The position numbers and the translations under genes were made by a program. A stretch of 64,000 bases of DNA from Deltaproteobacteria bacterium (lineage in GTDB: Bacteria > Desulfobacterota > GWC2-55-46), in NCBI GenBank assembly GCA_016182655.1, contig JACPGB010000012.1, positions 1 through 64,000 on the forward strand. The letters run 5' to 3'. Numbering within the stretch: position 1 is the stretch's first letter; every line of letters begins with the position of its first letter. Below the pieces are notes generated by a model, which worked only from the letters and a program-made list of their open reading frames with translations, was not told the DNA's origin and made no database searches. Shown one piece after another: positions 8,596 to 16,957 of the stretch.

Positions 8596-8825
8596 ACTCC
8601 GCGGCTTGCCGCGTTTTTTCACTCCCTCCACCTTGATGGGGGAGGGTCGGGGTGGGGGTGAAGCGTGCCGGGCGGGCAAAATCACAACGGACGGCATTGC
8701 GTCAATGAGCCCACGAGCCGCCCGATTTGAAATTGGCGTGCCGAAGTCACCCTCCCCTCAGTCCCCTCCCATCGAGGGAGGGGAGGCATTAGAAGACACC
8801 CCTGCTTCGGCGGGGTAGTTCATTC
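8596..8825. repeat. Complete palindromic intergenic repeat, copy 1
   Basis: The left arm holds CGCGGC-TT-GCCGCG followed by T6, then a C-rich/G-rich hairpin ending in GGGGTGGGGGTGAAG. The centre contains GCCGGGCGGGCAAA. The right arm holds CACCCTCCCCT and the hairpin TCCCCTCCC-ATCGA-GGGAGGGGA, ending in GGCGGGGTAGTTCATT. Left and right arms are imperfect reverse complements, giving an overall MITE-like palindrome of about 230 bases. It lies between the DUF4956 and VTC genes; the copy at 23232 has the same architecture. Confidence 0.7.
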
Positions 8826-8829
8826 GCCG

Positions 8830-9570
8830 TTATTCGAGGTTGTCCGCAAGCCCGGTCCTCTCCATGCCCTTGCAGTACTTCGAGACCGAGAGCCTCTTCA
8901 ACTCGTACGATTGGATGAGCCTGTGGAACCACGATGGTATGTGCCGCTTGAACTTGACCTCCACGATGCTGTATCCGGAGAGGAGGAGCCTTTTCCTGTC
9001 GGTCTGCCTTTCGAAAAGCCTCTCCGTTACCGTCGATTCGAGAGAGTCGTCGAATGTGACGCGAAAATCCGGCGCGTACTTGCTCACATAAGGCCGCCGC
9101 GCGTAATCTATGAGGACGCGGGGCTTCAACCTCATCTTTATCGCGTCGAAGAGGAACCCCGAGACGAGCGGGTCCTTGCCTGACTTAAGGCACTCCGTCA
9201 CGAACCCGCTCCCTCCTTCGTCGAGGGATTTTATAATCGAGCGCGGCAACGGCGTCCTGTGCTTGTAGACGAGCGAGTTGTACCTGCCCTTCATCTCGAG
9301 GAATATCGCGGAGTCCTCCTCTCTCGTATCCGTATATGTCCGTATCCTGTATTTGCGCCGTATCATGACGCCGTCGGTCTTCTCGTAGTAGAAGGTCAGC
9401 GCGTCGTCGTCGAAGTACAGGGAGCGCACAAAGTACTTCTGGTGCCTCGCGGCGCTCACGTGCGGGTCGAGCCCCATGAAGTACTGGAGCTCTCCCTCGA
9501 AGGAGACCCGTTGCGAGCGAGGCATGATGTACTTGAACTCGAACCTTGAAAAGTGCAGCTCAGGCCCCAT
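8830..9570 (-). CDS. VTC-domain polyphosphate polymerase family protein
   Basis: 246 residues forming a single VTC (CYTH-like triphosphate tunnel) domain. Characteristic basic and acidic strands are visible: RSLYFDDDALTFYYEK, RRKYRIRTYTD, IFLEMKGRYNS, RVLIDYARRPYV, and VEVKFKRHIPSWF near the end. The yeast homologue Vtc4 makes polyphosphate from ATP; bacterial single-domain versions are assumed to act similarly but this is not proven. The start codon lies 11 bases inside the end of the CotH-like gene, so it is translated from the same minus-strand transcript. Confidence 0.88.
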   Translation of the reverse strand: MGPELHFSRFEFKYIMPRSQRVSFEGELQYFMGLDPHVSAARHQKYFVRSLYFDDDALTFYYEKTDGVMIRRKYRIRTYTDTREEDSAIFLEMKGRYNSLVYKHRTPLPRSIIKSLDEGGSGFVTECLKSGKDPLVSGFLFDAIKMRLKPRVLIDYARRPYVSKYAPDFRVTFDDSLESTVTERLFERQTDRKRLLLSGYSIVEVKFKRHIPSWFHRLIQSYELKRLSVSKYCKGMERTGLADNLE

Positions 9571-12367
9571 CGTAGGTCCCCCTTATCGCGGGTTTCATCT
9601 TTTCCATAAAAGGCCTGACGAACTCGGGCGGCGATTGTCCCATGCCGAAGAGGTCGGGCGTGCGCGCTTTTGCCTCGAACCCCTTCTCCGAATCGACCGA
9701 CTCGTGGATCCTTATCCGCTTCACCTTACCCGCAACGCCGCCGGACATGTATGAATCGAATACCGCGATGCTGGAGTTCTTGTCGGCGGTGAGCGCGTCG
9801 ACCCCCTGGGCCTCAAGCCGGCTTTTGTATACGAGCGCGTGGCCGCCGTCGCCGTACTGCCAGTTCTTCTTGTACGCGTCTATAGTCTTTGCGTTGCCAG
9901 AGAGGACCGAGTTGTAGATGACGGCCGTAGAGCCGTCCTTGGCCTGCACGCCTATCTGGTTGCCGGTAAGGCGCGTGTTCAAGACAAAGACTTCCGTGCC
10001 TTCGCCGACCGAGATGCCCTTGTCCCCTGAGCCTTCCATGCTACTCCCCAGCACCGCCACATGGCTGGACATGAGGTCGAGCCCGTCGTTGCCGCTTTTT
10101 ATGAACTGAGAGTCTATGACCTGCCCCCGCACATAGTCGAGGTCGAGGGCGTCGGCCTTCGCTCCCGTAAATACGCTCTCTTTTATTGTTACTTCGGAGT
10201 AAACGAGGTGGACCATGTCGTCTACAAGCTTGTTATCCGAAAAGGCGCAGTTTTCGATTTCAACGCCTTTGACCCCGTGGACCGAGAGCATCGCCGAGTG
10301 TTCGACGAGCGCGTGGCGCGCCCCGCTCCCGCCCTTGAACTCGCAGTGGCTCAAAAGCGACCCGTTGGCCCCGCTTCCCGTGAGAATGACCGCGCCCCAC
10401 GGCCCTTTAGCGGCATCCAGCGGCAGGAACCTTACGATTCTCCCCGGCTCTCCCTTTGCCTGGAGCCTGCCTCTGATCACAAGAGAAGCCGAAGGCGCGA
10501 GCCGGACCGTCACCCCCGGCCTTATAACGAGGTCTTCGACTTCCCTGACCCCGTTGATCGTGATATCGGATGAGAAGACCGTTTCCGTCGGCTTCTCTTC
10601 GAGCGGCGCGACATTGAAAGTACCGTCGAGCGGATAGGCGGGGGACGACTCCGCGCGCCTGACTTCCACTGTTTTGCCGTCCGGCAGTATTGCCTTTAAG
10701 GAGAGCAGGTCGCGCGCCTTCGCGCCTTTTATGCCGAATGAGTACGTGGCCGGGCTTATTACGGCGTCCCTTATGATTATCGGGACTCTAAGAGCCGGGG
10801 CCGACATGGCTCGCCTTGCGAATAGCGGCGCGTCGATCCTTACGGTGTCCTTGTCGATGAGCGAAATTGCGCCGGATAAGTCCCTTGAGACGGCCTTCCC
10901 GTCCGAAGTATACGAAAGGCGCGCCGAAAGCGGCCCTTTTATCGAGCTGTAATCGGCCTCCAGCGCCCTTACGGGCGCGAACCCCTCGACAATCACCCAT
11001 ATCTCGCCGGTCTTTTCATCGACCGAGTACGAGGCAACGGGCGGCGTCCCGATGTACGCCTCCCTTACGTCAATGAGGCTCTTTTTCACGAGCCCTTTGA
11101 GTTCGTCTATGTTGGATATGACCTCGGAAGGCGAGAGGACATAGGAAGACTCGAAGTGCAAATTTCTATCGCGCTTGAGCGACGAGAAGAGCGGGGCTGT
11201 GTCATATAGGAGGCCCGCGATATGCTCGGCCCCGCCGTCTTTGAAGAACTCCTCCATCGCGGTATGCTTTTTGAGGAGAAACCGCTGGTCCCTGTGCAAG
11301 GCCTCGAATATCAGGTTGGTTATTATGTCCATCCTGTTTGTCTGCGCCTCTATCAGCGGGACATAGTCCTTGTAATTCCAGCCGAGCGGGTCCCATACTA
11401 TCGGGATGAAACGGCCCATCGACGGGTCGAAGAAGAGCCTCCAGTTGTGCTCCGCGTCGAAGTGAACGGTCCGGGTGAGCGTAATAAAAGCCGCGAACCG
11501 CGCCCACTCGTCCATGTCGAGGAGCCCCGAGAGCGCGTCCATGTCCCCCCTGTATACGGCGGAGCTCAAGCGCACGAGCGATTCATTCCACTCTTGCTCG
11601 TTGTGGTTGTTGATAGCGGCCTTTGACCAGAATCCGGGGTTGAGGAATACCTCGGTCCCGACGATCGGGAATACGTCCGTTCCCACAAGCTCGCCGACGT
11701 AGATGTCGCCCGGCATGCGGTCGTTTCTCCGGAGGAACTGCTCGCCTATCTGCTCGGTCAATATCTCCACCCCCATGTACCTGCCGTTTATATAGACCTC
11801 CACGGGGTTCGACTCCGGCGCCATGAGCCCCATCTTTTTGGCGAGCGAGTACGCGAGGTGGTCGGTTATTATATGAGGGGTCTTGGGGATGATAAGGTTG
11901 AACTCGCGCATCCCGTCATAGAGCCGCTCCTTCTTCGTCTTTATGCGTATCGACTTCTTCCTCTCGGCCCAGTGGTATGAAAAGTCCCCCCTGTACTTCA
12001 TCTTCACCTCGAAGAGCTTGCCGTCGGGGTAGAGGAGCTTGGCCTCCACATACTGCCGCCCTGAGTAGGGGAGGTCCGCGTCCAGCTTCTTAAGCTCTCC
12101 TTCCTGTACGTAGATATTCACCGCCGGAAGGCCCCTGTTATCGCCGAGCGCGTGTGAAACCGACCCAAGGTCGTTAAGGAGTAGCCCGGCACGCATCGAT
12201 CCGATGGATTTGAGCCCCACGTTCATCGTCGCCCGGTAGTCGAGCTTCAGGAGCCTGTACGACTCGGCCGTATCCTTTATCCAGACGAAAAAAAATACCG
12301 CTATCGGGAGCGTGGCTACCCAGCTCCACTTCCAGAGCGCCTTTATTATGCAGGCCGCGCCGCGCAT
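9560..12367 (-). CDS. CotH-like kinase with C-terminal right-handed beta-helix (copy 1)
   Basis: 935 residues: N-terminal signal anchor (about 12-30), CotH-type kinase domain (about 80-420) with KYRGDFSYHW, KSIRIKTKK, the catalytic-like pair HNWRLFFD and VWDPLGW, a beta-rich linker, then a parallel beta-helix (about 640-860) with repeated turns such as NDGLDLMSSHV and GDKGISVGEGTEV. CotH enzymes phosphorylate protein side chains at the cell surface (known in Bacillus spore coats). No spore genes are seen here, so the substrate is unknown. The start overlaps the TPR gene stop by one base. A close paralogue lies at 24680-27478. Confidence 0.85.
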   Translation of the reverse strand: MRGAACIIKALWKWSWVATLPIAVFFFVWIKDTAESYRLLKLDYRATMNVGLKSIGSMRAGLLLNDLGSVSHALGDNRGLPAVNIYVQEGELKKLDADLPYSGRQYVEAKLLYPDGKLFEVKMKYRGDFSYHWAERKKSIRIKTKKERLYDGMREFNLIIPKTPHIITDHLAYSLAKKMGLMAPESNPVEVYINGRYMGVEILTEQIGEQFLRRNDRMPGDIYVGELVGTDVFPIVGTEVFLNPGFWSKAAINNHNEQEWNESLVRLSSAVYRGDMDALSGLLDMDEWARFAAFITLTRTVHFDAEHNWRLFFDPSMGRFIPIVWDPLGWNYKDYVPLIEAQTNRMDIITNLIFEALHRDQRFLLKKHTAMEEFFKDGGAEHIAGLLYDTAPLFSSLKRDRNLHFESSYVLSPSEVISNIDELKGLVKKSLIDVREAYIGTPPVASYSVDEKTGEIWVIVEGFAPVRALEADYSSIKGPLSARLSYTSDGKAVSRDLSGAISLIDKDTVRIDAPLFARRAMSAPALRVPIIIRDAVISPATYSFGIKGAKARDLLSLKAILPDGKTVEVRRAESSPAYPLDGTFNVAPLEEKPTETVFSSDITINGVREVEDLVIRPGVTVRLAPSASLVIRGRLQAKGEPGRIVRFLPLDAAKGPWGAVILTGSGANGSLLSHCEFKGGSGARHALVEHSAMLSVHGVKGVEIENCAFSDNKLVDDMVHLVYSEVTIKESVFTGAKADALDLDYVRGQVIDSQFIKSGNDGLDLMSSHVAVLGSSMEGSGDKGISVGEGTEVFVLNTRLTGNQIGVQAKDGSTAVIYNSVLSGNAKTIDAYKKNWQYGDGGHALVYKSRLEAQGVDALTADKNSSIAVFDSYMSGGVAGKVKRIRIHESVDSEKGFEAKARTPDLFGMGQSPPEFVRPFMEKMKPAIRGTYDGA

Positions 12368-13404
12368 CAGATGTCGAGGGCCCTTTTAAGTCTCATGATG
12401 CCTTCCGAGGGGCTCTGGAAGAACGCGGCCTCGATATCGATTGAGAGTATCTCCGCCTCCATTAAACGTTCGGGGAGCTTGAACTCGATATGGGGGCGCG
12501 AGCCGGTGACGGTCAAAACCCCGTCGCTATCTTCCGAGAGGTCATGGAGCCCGTAGTCCAAACTTCTAAGATCGATCGCCTCGCTCCCGCCTTTCACGGA
12601 GAGCGCGACGGACCCGACCCTGATATTGAGGTCAAGGACGGCCGGGAGCTCTAAGCGGAACCTTTCTACCCCGGAGGCCTTGAGAGGAAGGCTGATCCGC
12701 TGGTCTCTTCCTGTGAAGGCGATGGAGATAAGGCGCGAAGTCTTGTCCTGCGAGAACTCGGCCCCCCTTGATGCGTGGTACACGGCGATCGAGCCGCCCC
12801 GGTTGGCGTTGATGAACCCCTTTATAACCTCCCGCGCCTCGTCCTTTTTCCCTTCCTCGAAGAGGAGCGTGGACAAGGGCTCGGCCGTCTGGATGGAAGC
12901 GGGGGCTATCCTGAAGGCGTTCCTCAACGCCTTTATGGCCTCGGTCTTCTCTCCGCCCGAGTTGAGTATATAGGCGAGGTTAAGCCAGTAGTTATAATTG
13001 TTCGAGTCGAATTCGGTCTGGGCGCGCGCAACGGAGAGGGAGGCGGGGTGGTCGTTTTCCCTGCCCGCTATAAAGAGGAGGAGGTCCTGCGCTTCGGCGT
13101 AGAATCCGGCCCTCCGGTCCTGTTTCCTGACCCTGCCGAGGTCTTTCAACAGGGAACCGAGGACCGTTCGGGCCTCAGGGAGCTTCGATTCCGCAAGGAG
13201 CGACTTGGCCTCCGAGAGGCTCTTCGCATATCCATTGAAGTGTCTCTCGACGATATTGGAATCCAGACTATCGACGAGCGACGCCTTGAAGGACCAGACG
13301 AAACATGTGGATACCGCCAGAGCCGCGACAATGAGGAGCGCGGCCCTTAACAGATGTCCCGAGACCTTGATGAGCTTTCTTGTCTTTGCGTAACGGCCTG
13401 ACAT
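12367..13404 (-). CDS. Membrane-anchored TPR-type protein (copy 1)
   Basis: 345 residues. A basic N-terminus and one transmembrane helix (about 17-38) anchor an extracytoplasmic region. Residues about 60-200 are helical and TPR-like (ALRNAFRIAPASIQTAEPLS), followed by a beta-rich domain (about 210-345). The ATG at 13404 has GGAAGG 8 bases upstream. It aligns from residue 1 with the protein at 23650-24675. First gene of the TPR-CotH-VTC operon; likely a scaffold or partner for the CotH-like kinase, which is an inference from the duplicated pairing. Confidence 0.75.
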   Translation of the reverse strand: MSGRYAKTRKLIKVSGHLLRAALLIVAALAVSTCFVWSFKASLVDSLDSNIVERHFNGYAKSLSEAKSLLAESKLPEARTVLGSLLKDLGRVRKQDRRAGFYAEAQDLLLFIAGRENDHPASLSVARAQTEFDSNNYNYWLNLAYILNSGGEKTEAIKALRNAFRIAPASIQTAEPLSTLLFEEGKKDEAREVIKGFINANRGGSIAVYHASRGAEFSQDKTSRLISIAFTGRDQRISLPLKASGVERFRLELPAVLDLNIRVGSVALSVKGGSEAIDLRSLDYGLHDLSEDSDGVLTVTGSRPHIEFKLPERLMEAEILSIDIEAAFFQSPSEGIMRLKRALDI

Positions 13405-13511
13405 CTCGAAGACCTTCCAATGCGGTCCAGAGCTCGCGCTTGACGCCCGGTAGAATCAAAGGGCGCAGTTCGAGCCTTGGCCAAAAAAACAATATTTCAT
13501 TGATGTTACAG

Positions 13512-13540
13512 ATTTTACATTTTATGGATGGAAAGTTCAA
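13512..13540 (-). promoter_or_regulatory. Sigma-70-like promoter of the TPR-CotH-VTC operon
   Basis: On the minus strand: -35 TTGAAC (13540-13535), 17-base spacer, -10 TAAAAT (13517-13512). The expected start near 13505 leaves a leader of about 100 bases before the ATG at 13404. The rest of the 13405-13658 gap shows no further gene. Confidence 0.6.
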
Positions 13541-13658
13541 GGTTCTATCTGTAACTGCTTGAATCTGAACAGGTTTTGCCGCTCTCCCGCAGGCCCTCAG
13601 GCGGGTCCGGGAATTTGATGTAAAATCTAAGGTAACGACGCAAAAACGGAGGTGAAAG

Positions 13659-14480
13659 ATGGCGTTCCCAGGCCGTTTCATATATCCGACGCTGGCGCTC
13701 TTCCTTTTTGTCTTCGCCTGCTCGACGGTCCCGTACACGGAGAGGAAGCAGATAATGATGCTCTCCGAAGGCGAAGAGGAAAAAGTAGGGCAGTCACTTT
13801 TTACACAGGTGAAAAAGGAGTCACGCATAAGCCAGAGCCCCGAGTACAACGCGCTTGTAAACGAGGTGGGGAGACGCATAGCCTCGGTCGCGGAAAAGCC
13901 CGACTACCAGTGGGAGTTCGTGGTTATAGAAGATAAGTCCCGGAACGCCTTTGCGCTCCCCGGGGGCAAGGTCGCCTTTTACACGGGCATCATGCCCGTA
14001 TGCGCGGACGAGAACGGTGTTGCTACGGTCACGGGACACGAGGTGGCCCATGTCCTTGCCCGGCATGGGGCGGAGAGGATGAGCCAGCAACAGGCGCTCG
14101 CGGTCGGAAAGGCGGCGCTCTTCGCGGCGATAGACGGCGGAAACCCGGCCACGATGGAGGCGATCCAGCAGGCATACGGAATCGGTGCCCAGGTAGGCGT
14201 GCTCCTCCCTTACAGCAGGAAACACGAGTCCGAGGCCGACAGGATCGGCCTCATCCTCATGGCAAAGGCCGGGTACAACCCAGAGGCCGCCGTCGAGTTC
14301 TGGAAGAGGATGGCGGCGTCCGGCGGAAAGGGGAGCGGGATAGAGCTCCTTTCCACCCACCCGTCCGACGAGCAGAGGATAAAGGGCCTTCAGGCCGCGC
14401 TCCCGGAGGCGATGAAGTATTACCAGACGGCAATCGCGGCGAACCCGGCCCTGCAAAGGCCGCCCTTGGCTGTAAGGTAA
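13659..14480 (+). CDS. M48-family metalloprotease, lipoprotein
   Basis: 273 residues. The signal peptide ends in a lipobox (FVFAC) with C21 as the lipidation site, so the protein is tethered in the periplasm. The zinc motif is HEVAH (H127, E128, H131) and the third ligand is in HESEADRIG, as in the M48B group (BepA/YcaL/LoiP-like), which handles misassembled outer-membrane proteins. The length fits the catalytic domain without the TPR tail of BepA. The ATG has GGAGGTG upstream. Monocistronic. Confidence 0.92.
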   Translation: MAFPGRFIYPTLALFLFVFACSTVPYTERKQIMMLSEGEEEKVGQSLFTQVKKESRISQSPEYNALVNEVGRRIASVAEKPDYQWEFVVIEDKSRNAFALPGGKVAFYTGIMPVCADENGVATVTGHEVAHVLARHGAERMSQQQALAVGKAALFAAIDGGNPATMEAIQQAYGIGAQVGVLLPYSRKHESEADRIGLILMAKAGYNPEAAVEFWKRMAASGGKGSGIELLSTHPSDEQRIKGLQAALPEAMKYYQTAIAANPALQRPPLAVR

Positions 14481-14565
14481 GGAGGGGGGAGGCGGCCCGC
14501 TCCATTGACTCAGCTTGCCATTTTATCCAAAATTATATCAGGGATAATAGGAAGGGGGGATAAAA

Positions 14566-14769
14566 ATGGCAACCAAGATGTGTCACATAAACAGATCGAG
14601 TGTAGAGGATATCTCGAGGTTCTCCGGGATCGACGACAGAGATGCGCGGAAGCTCATCGACTACCGCGAATCCCACGGCCCGCTAAAGGATTGGAGCGAG
14701 CTTGAGGAGATAGGCGGTTTCGACAAGAGCGCCGTTAACAAGCTTAAAAGCGAGTGCGACCTCGATTAA
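14566..14769 (+). CDS. Small helix-hairpin-helix protein
   Basis: 67 residues made of two helix-hairpin-helix motifs of the ComEA type (VEDISRFSGIDDRDARKLI and LEEIGGFDKSAVNKLK). Such motifs bind DNA backbone non-specifically. No signal peptide, so unlike ComEA it is cytosolic. GGGGGG precedes the ATG at suitable distance and a strong terminator follows. Role unknown. Confidence 0.75.
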   Translation: MATKMCHINRSSVEDISRFSGIDDRDARKLIDYRESHGPLKDWSELEEIGGFDKSAVNKLKSECDLD

Positions 14770-14792
14770 GATAGCTCGAAAAGGAGCTCGAA

Positions 14793-14826
14793 AGCCTGCG
14801 CGCCATATGGCGCGCAGGCTTTTTTT
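14793..14826 (+). terminator. Strong rho-independent terminator
   Basis: Perfect palindrome AGCCTGCGCGCC-AT-ATGGCGCGCAGGCT region (14793-14820) followed by T6, 24 bases after the HhH gene stop codon. Confidence 0.92.
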
Positions 14827-14935
14827 GCGTCAGCCGGATTGGCTGGCGCTCTTTAAACGTTTGACAAACCTTCTGTTTTTGGATATGTATGAGTAACAAT
14901 CTTGCGGACGGACGCGCCCGGGACTCCGGGAGAGT

Positions 14936-14978
14936 AGGCCAGTTTGGACACGGACCGTGTTCAGCTGGCCTTTTATTT
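14936..14978 (+). terminator. Hairpin with T-rich tail upstream of the glycosyltransferase operon
   Basis: Stem AGGCCAG (14936-14942) with CTGGCCT (14965-14971), an inner ACACGG-ACC-GTGT stem, and a TTTATTTTG tail. No obvious gene ends just before it, so it could terminate a small RNA or act as an attenuator for the following operon. The preceding 14890-14935 stretch contains GGGAGAGTAGG, reminiscent of a 5S rRNA 3' part but too incomplete to call. Confidence 0.6.
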
Positions 14979-15023
14979 TGCGCTCTATGCGGGTTTGTTT
15001 ACAAGTAACCATGGACGTCCATT

Positions 15024-16235
15024 TTGCCTGAAAAGACGGATATACTCGCGGGCATCGCGAGCTACAATAACGCCGGTACGATAGGCCATGTGGTAAAGGC
15101 GGTCGACGCCGGGCTCTCGAAGTACTTCGGCGGCAAGAGGGCCGTGATCGTGAACTCGGACGGCGGCTCGATAGACGGCACTACCGACGCGGTCAGGACC
15201 GCCTCCTTCGAGCACGAGGCCATATTCACCTCCCATCCGGCCTATGCCATAAACCGTATATCGATGCCTTACGACGGTATACCCGGGAAAGGGAGCGCCT
15301 TCAAGGCCATATTCAGGAAGGCTGTCGAGATGAACGCCGGGGCCTGCTGCGTGGTGGACGCGGACTTAAGGAGCATAACCCCGGAGTGGATAGAGCTCCT
15401 CGTCTCCCCGGTCCTCAACTACGGCTTCGACTTCGTCGCGCCCCTGTACAGCAGGCACAAGTACGACGGCACCATCACGAACTCGATAGTCTACCCGATG
15501 ACCAGGGCCCTTTACGGAAAGAGGATAAGACAGCCCATAGGGGGAGAGTTCGGTTTTTCAGGCAGGCTCGCGGAATATTACCTTGGGCAGGATGTCTGGG
15601 AGACGGAGGTCGCGAGGTTCGGGATAGACATATGGATGACGACCGAGGCGCTCGCCAACGGGTTCAGGGTCTGCCAGACATTTCTGGGCGCCAAGATTCA
15701 CGACCCCAAGGACCCCGGGGCCGATTTATCGGACATGATGACGCAGGTCGTAAGCACCCTTTTCTCGCTCGCCGAAAGGCATTCGTCGGCGTGGAGGGAA
15801 ATAAACGGGTCCCTGGACGTGCCGACTTTCGGGTTCAGGCACCACGTCGGGCTCGACCCTGTGAGGGTGAATATCGAGAGGATGCTCCGCATATTCAGGC
15901 TCGGCGTAAAGGAGCTCGGCCCGATATGGAGCGATGTGCTCGGCAAGGGGGACTTCCGGGAGCTTGAACGGATCGCAGGGGACAACGACGCCTCTTTCCG
16001 CTTCCCGCAGTCACTCTGGACAAGGCTCGTATACGACTACGCCATAGCGTTTCATAAAAAGAGGCTTCCGCCTGGTCACCTTATCAAATCCCTGGTCCCC
16101 CTGTACCTCGGGAGGACCGCCTCGTTTTTCATGGAGGCCGCGGATATGGGCCATAATGAGGCGGAAAATGCGGTCGAGACGCTCTGCGCCGAGTTCGAGG
16201 CGAATAAGGGCTATCTCGTAAACAACTGGAAATAA
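15024..16235 (+). CDS. Glycosyltransferase, GT2/GT81-like
   Basis: 403 residues, GT-A fold: nucleotide-binding start ILAGIASYNNAGTIGHVV, DxD-type metal site in CCVVDADLRSITPEW, and PIGGEFGFSG in the acceptor region, shared in style with glucosyl-3-phosphoglycerate synthases. The start codon is uncertain: the frame opens after a stop at 15006-15008 and has no ATG at the right place, so TTG at 15024 is used. A short ATG frame (15011-15031) overlaps it and could couple translation. It leads an operon with an MscS-like membrane protein and a second GpgS-like transferase. Confidence 0.78.
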   Translation: MPEKTDILAGIASYNNAGTIGHVVKAVDAGLSKYFGGKRAVIVNSDGGSIDGTTDAVRTASFEHEAIFTSHPAYAINRISMPYDGIPGKGSAFKAIFRKAVEMNAGACCVVDADLRSITPEWIELLVSPVLNYGFDFVAPLYSRHKYDGTITNSIVYPMTRALYGKRIRQPIGGEFGFSGRLAEYYLGQDVWETEVARFGIDIWMTTEALANGFRVCQTFLGAKIHDPKDPGADLSDMMTQVVSTLFSLAERHSSAWREINGSLDVPTFGFRHHVGLDPVRVNIERMLRIFRLGVKELGPIWSDVLGKGDFRELERIAGDNDASFRFPQSLWTRLVYDYAIAFHKKRLPPGHLIKSLVPLYLGRTASFFMEAADMGHNEAENAVETLCAEFEANKGYLVNNWK

Positions 16236-16252
16236 TTGAAGGAGGAAGATAC

Positions 16253-16948
16253 ATGGAGAACTTCAAGGACCTTCTTATCGACCCGTTCAGGAAGTTTTGG
16301 GCGGGGCTGGTGGACTTCCTGCCCAACCTGCTCGCCATGGCCGTAATAGCCATCGGAGGCGTGTTGCTTTCGTGGGCGTTCAGGCTTGTGCTCCTCAAGG
16401 CCTTCAGGGCGCTCAACTTCGACGCCTTCTGCGACAGGATGGGGATGACGACGATGCTCAGGAAGGCGAATGTCTGGACGACCCCGTCCGTCCTCGTCGC
16501 GAACGGGGTCTTCGGCTTCTTCGCCGTAGTATTCTCGATGCTCGGCCTCTCGGCCCTCAGGCTCCAGGCCATAGACAGCCTCTCGGTGCAGTTCTTCATG
16601 TATCTGCCGAGGGCCTTCTCGGCGCTCGTCATACTCATCGTCGGCTACATGGCCGCGGGGTTCGTCGCGCGCACGGTGCTCATAGCCGCGGTGAACGGCG
16701 GCTACAATTACGCGAAGCTTCTGGCCGAAGGTGTGCGGCTCCTCGTGATAGTCATGGTCCTGGCCATGGCCCTTGAGCAGTTGCAGATAGCGCCGGGGAT
16801 AGTCGTAGCCGCGTTTTCGATAATATTCGGCGGCATAGTCATCGCGCTCGCGGTGGCCTTCGGCGTCGGCGGCATAGACGCGGCGAGGAAGGTGATAAAC
16901 AGGGGGCCCGAAGGAAAGGCCGGGCGCGACGAGATAGAACACTTATAG
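16253..16948 (+). CDS. MscS-like conserved transmembrane-helix protein lacking the channel beta-domain
   Basis: 231 residues with about five transmembrane helices (about 20-48, 80-105, 118-145, 160-178, 182-205). The glycine-rich repeated helices (MAVIAIGGVLLSWAFR; LVILIVGYMAAGFVAR) match the conserved TM-helix unit of small mechanosensitive-channel relatives. The usual MscS cytosolic beta-domain is missing. GGAGG lies just upstream of the ATG. Sandwiched between two glycosyltransferase genes (gaps of 17 and 9 bases), so it is probably cotranscribed and involved in osmotic response. Confidence 0.75.
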   Translation: MENFKDLLIDPFRKFWAGLVDFLPNLLAMAVIAIGGVLLSWAFRLVLLKAFRALNFDAFCDRMGMTTMLRKANVWTTPSVLVANGVFGFFAVVFSMLGLSALRLQAIDSLSVQFFMYLPRAFSALVILIVGYMAAGFVARTVLIAAVNGGYNYAKLLAEGVRLLVIVMVLAMALEQLQIAPGIVVAAFSIIFGGIVIALAVAFGVGGIDAARKVINRGPEGKAGRDEIEHL

Positions 16949-16957
16949 GGGGGCGGG

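Noticed and set aside
14890-14940. Segment with GGGAGAGTAGG resembling the 3' part of 5S rRNA
   Set aside because: Only a short stretch matches; the 5' half, the paired ends and neighbouring rRNA genes are missing. It may be chance or a small RNA ending at the 14936 hairpin.
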